The position numbers and the translations under genes were made by a program. A model generated the notes under the pieces. That model made no database searches. It saw only the letters and a program-made list of their open reading frames with translations, and was not told the DNA's origin. A stretch of 64,000 nucleotides of DNA. It comes from Auanema rhodensis. Taxonomy: Eukaryota > Nematoda > Chromadorea > Rhabditida > Rhabditidae. Position 1 is the first letter of the stretch. Each line of letters begins with the position of its first letter. The stretch lies in NCBI GenBank assembly GCA_964057225.1, contig OZ059897.1:21142001-21206000 (forward strand), given 5' to 3'. This document shows positions 61,543 through 64,000 of this stretch, piece by piece.

Positions 61543-64000
61543 CGAGGATATAAGTGTGAACTGATATCAGTTGATATCTCGGTGCATTTTCAAGCTAGCG
61601 CAAATCTGATAACACAGATCGACGCAGCTTAAAAATCCGCATCGAATGCACTATACTACATTGAGAAAAGCTTAATACAAAAATTAGTTATGATCGTTTG
61701 AAAAATGATGCATTAGTGTATGTTGAGTTTCCATGTACACTCAACATTGCTTCCAAAAACATTTTGACAAAAATTTTTTCGAAAAATTTCAGAATAATTT
61801 AGCAAAAAGTAGATGTTTTTAGATTCCTTTTTTCAAGGCAAAGACGATAGACAATGTTATTCAACGAAAAAATTAATTCTTCAGGGTGAAAATCGAGGAT
61901 ATAAGTGTGAACTGATATCAGTTGATATCTCGGTGCATTTTCAAGCTAGCGCAAATCTGATAACACAGATCGACGCAGCTTAAAAATCCGCATCGAATGC
62001 ACTATACTACATTGAGAAACGCTCAATACAAAAATTAGTTATGATCGTTTGAAAAATGATGCATTAGTGTATGTTGAGTTTCCATGTACACTCAACATTG
62101 CTTCCAAAAACATTTTGACAAAAATTTTTTCGAAAAATTTCGAAATATTTTAGCAAAAAGTAGATGTTTTTAGATTCCATTTTTCAAGGCAAAGACGATA
62201 GACAATGTTATTCAACGAAAAAATTAATTCTTCAGGGTGAAAATCGAGGATATAAGTGTGAACTGATATCAGTTGATATCTCGGTGCATTTTCAAGCTAG
62301 CGCAAATCTGATAACACAGATCGACGCAGCTTAAAAATCCGCATCGAATGCACTATACTACATTGAGAAACGCTTGATACAAAAATTAGTCATGATCGTT
62401 TGAAAAATGATGCATTAGTGTATGTTGAGTTTCCATGTACACTCAACATTGCTTCCACAAACATTTTGACAAAAATTTTTTCGAAAAATTTCAGAATAAT
62501 TTAGCAAAAAGTAGATGTTTTTAGATTCCTTTTTTCAAGGCAAAGACGATAGACAATGTTATTCAACGAAAAAATTAATTCTTCAGGGTGAAAATCGAGG
62601 ATATAAGTGTGAACTTATATCAGTTGATATCTCGGTGCATTTTTAAGCTAGCGCAAATCTGATAACACAGATCGACGCAGCTTAAAAATCCGCATCGAAT
62701 GCACTATACTACATTGAGAAACGCTTAATACAAAAATTAGTTATGATCGTTTGAAAAATGATGCATTAGTGTATGTTGAGTTTCCATGTACACTCAACAT
62801 TGCTTCCACAAACATTTTGACAAAAATTTTTTCGAAAAATTTCAAAATAATTTAGCGAAAAGTAGATGTTTTTAGATTTCATTTTTCAAGGCAAAGACGA
62901 TAGACAATGTTATTCAACGAAAAAATTAATTCTTCAGGGTGAAAATCGAGGATATAAGTGTGAACTGATATCAGTTGATATCTCGGTGCATTTTCAAGCT
63001 AGCGCAAATCTGATAACACAGATCGACGCAGCTTAAAAATCCGCATCAAATGCACTATACTACATTGAGAAACGCTTGATACAAAAATTAGTCATGATCG
63101 TTTGAAAAATGATGCATTAGTGTATGTTGAGTTTCCATGTACACTCAACATTGCTTCCAAAAACACTTTGACAAAAATTTTTTCGAAAAATTTCAGAATA
63201 ATTTAGCAAAAAGTAGATGTTTTTAGATTTCATTTTTCAAGGCAAAGACGATAGACAATGTTATTCAACGAAAAAATTAATTCTTCAGGGTGAAAATCGA
63301 GGATATAAGTGTGAACTGATATCAGTTGATATCTCGGTGCATTTTCAAGCTAGCGCAAATCTGATAACACAGATCGACGCAGCTTAAAAATCCGCATCGA
63401 ATGCACTATACTACATTGAGAAACGCTCAATACAAAAATTAGTTATGATCGTTTGAAAAATGATGCATTAGTGTATGTTGAGTTTCCATGTACACTCAAC
63501 ATTGCTTCCAAAAACATTTTGACAAAAATTTTTTCGAAAAATTTCAGAATAATTTAGCAAAAAGTAGATGTTTTTAGATTTCATTTTTCAAGGCAAAGAC
63601 GATAGACAATGTTATTCAACGAAAAAATTGATTCTTCAGGGTGAAAATCGAGGATATAAGTGTGAACTGATATCAGTTGATATCTCGGTGCATTTTCAAG
63701 CTAGCGCAAATCTGATAACACAGATCGACGCAGCTTAAAAATCCGCATCAAATGCACTATACTACATTGAGAAAAGCTTAATACAAAAATTAGTTATGAT
63801 CGTTTGAAAAATGATGCATTAGTGTATGTTGAGTTTCCATGTACACTCAACATTGCTTCCACAAACATTTTGACAAAAATTTTTTCGAAAAATTTCAAAA
63901 TAATTTTGCAAAAAGTAGATGTTTTTAGATTTCATTTTTCAAGGCAAAGACGATAGACAATGTTATTCAACGAAAAAATTAATTCTTCAGGGTGAAAATC

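Larger units (their letters stand above)
47505..63999 (+). repeat. Zone 4: right subfamily zone, 47 units
   Basis: Monomers 136-182 are marked by 'gatagac' instead of 'gatggac' near base 306 in most units, and often by 'aactgatatc' (or 'aacctatatc') instead of 'aacttatatc' near the start, 'ttttcaagct' or 'tttgcaagct' instead of 'tttttaagct', 'gtcatg', 'ttccacaaac', and 'cagaataa' or 'cgaaatatttt'. Units are 351 bp except two of 350 bp. Divergence between neighbouring units looks higher than in zones 1-3. A patch of zone-3-type units lies at 58035-60140. Confidence 0.85.
1..64000 (+). repeat. Satellite DNA array, 351-bp monomer, 182 copies
   Basis: The window is filled end to end by a tandem repeat. 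Monomers start at 1, 352, 703, 1054 and so on, each opening with 'cgaggatat' (rarely 'cgatgat' or 'cgaggatac') and closing with 'cagggtgaaaat'. There are 182 full units ending at 63999, and base 64000 is the C of the next. Lengths are 351 bp (165 units), 360 bp (13), 352 bp (2) and 350 bp (2). All are in one orientation with no spacer, inversion or foreign insertion. Monomer 1 has 53 C and 55 G in 351 bases, 30.8% G+C. The choice of phase is arbitrary. Such arrays are known as constitutive heterochromatin, often centromeric or pericentromeric; that placement is inference here. I do not recognise the family. No gene-free stretch needs separate description, because every base belongs to a monomer. 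Confidence 0.99.

Noticed and set aside
1-64000. CRISPR array
   Set aside because: Units are 351 bp with no alternation of short repeats and unique spacers. Differences between units are scattered point changes.
1-64000. Transposon or retroelement insertions
   Set aside because: Every base is accounted for by monomers of 350-360 bp. There is no phase break beyond the 9-bp and 1-bp changes described, and no long open frame.
1-64000. Membership of the Drosophila 1.688 (359-bp), Tribolium (~360-bp) or Pimelia (~357-bp) satellites
   Set aside because: Only the unit length and A+T richness are similar. I could not recognise shared sequence, and similar length is common by chance among satellites.
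1-64000. tRNA, rRNA or other structured RNA genes
   Set aside because: No cloverleaf, anticodon arm or rRNA signature was seen. The only folded elements are the monomer's own inverted repeats.

Overview
The whole window is one block of tandemly repeated satellite DNA. It holds 182 complete monomers, all head-to-tail in the same orientation, plus the first base of a 183rd. The basic monomer is 351 bp, about 31% G+C. I read a start for every monomer and the lengths sum exactly: 165 monomers of 351 bp, 13 of 360 bp, 2 of 352 bp and 2 of 350 bp make 63,999 bases. I see no gene, RNA gene, transposon, inversion, non-satellite spacer or array edge. The array runs off both ends.

This is a nuclear eukaryotic genome, most likely pericentromeric or centromeric heterochromatin. 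The A+T richness, the ~350-bp unit and the lack of CpG depletion (12 CpG in monomer 1 against about 8.3 expected) fit an insect or other invertebrate with little germline DNA methylation. There is no coding sequence to fix the taxon, and I do not recognise the monomer as a named satellite family.

Layout by subfamily. Zone 1 (1-10881): a trimer at the left edge, then a 13-monomer block repeated as an 11-monomer block, the difference being one dimer. Zone 2 (10882-28080): mixed monomers leading into a 9-monomer higher-order repeat (3159 bp) and a 4-monomer derivative (1404 bp). Zone 3 (28081-47504): contains all 13 360-bp monomers, which carry a 9-bp duplication and two linked substitutions, plus a 12/13-monomer block present twice (34813-39025 and 41888-46451). 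Zone 4 (47505-63999): monomers with 'gatagac' and often 'ctgatatc', a 5-monomer higher-order repeat (three copies, 49611-54875), scattered trimer modules and a patch of zone-3-type monomers at 58035-60140.

Within the monomer (numbered from C1 of 'cgaggatat'), bases 151-205 are nearly invariant across all copies and contain a dyad with 9-bp arms. Other parts hold further hairpins and palindromes, several of which are strengthened or exchanged in particular subfamilies. Many monomers are chimeras of two subfamilies, the expected footprint of unequal exchange or gene conversion. The features worth following are the conserved core with its dyad, the 360-bp palindrome-strengthened variant, and the well-resolved recombination history.
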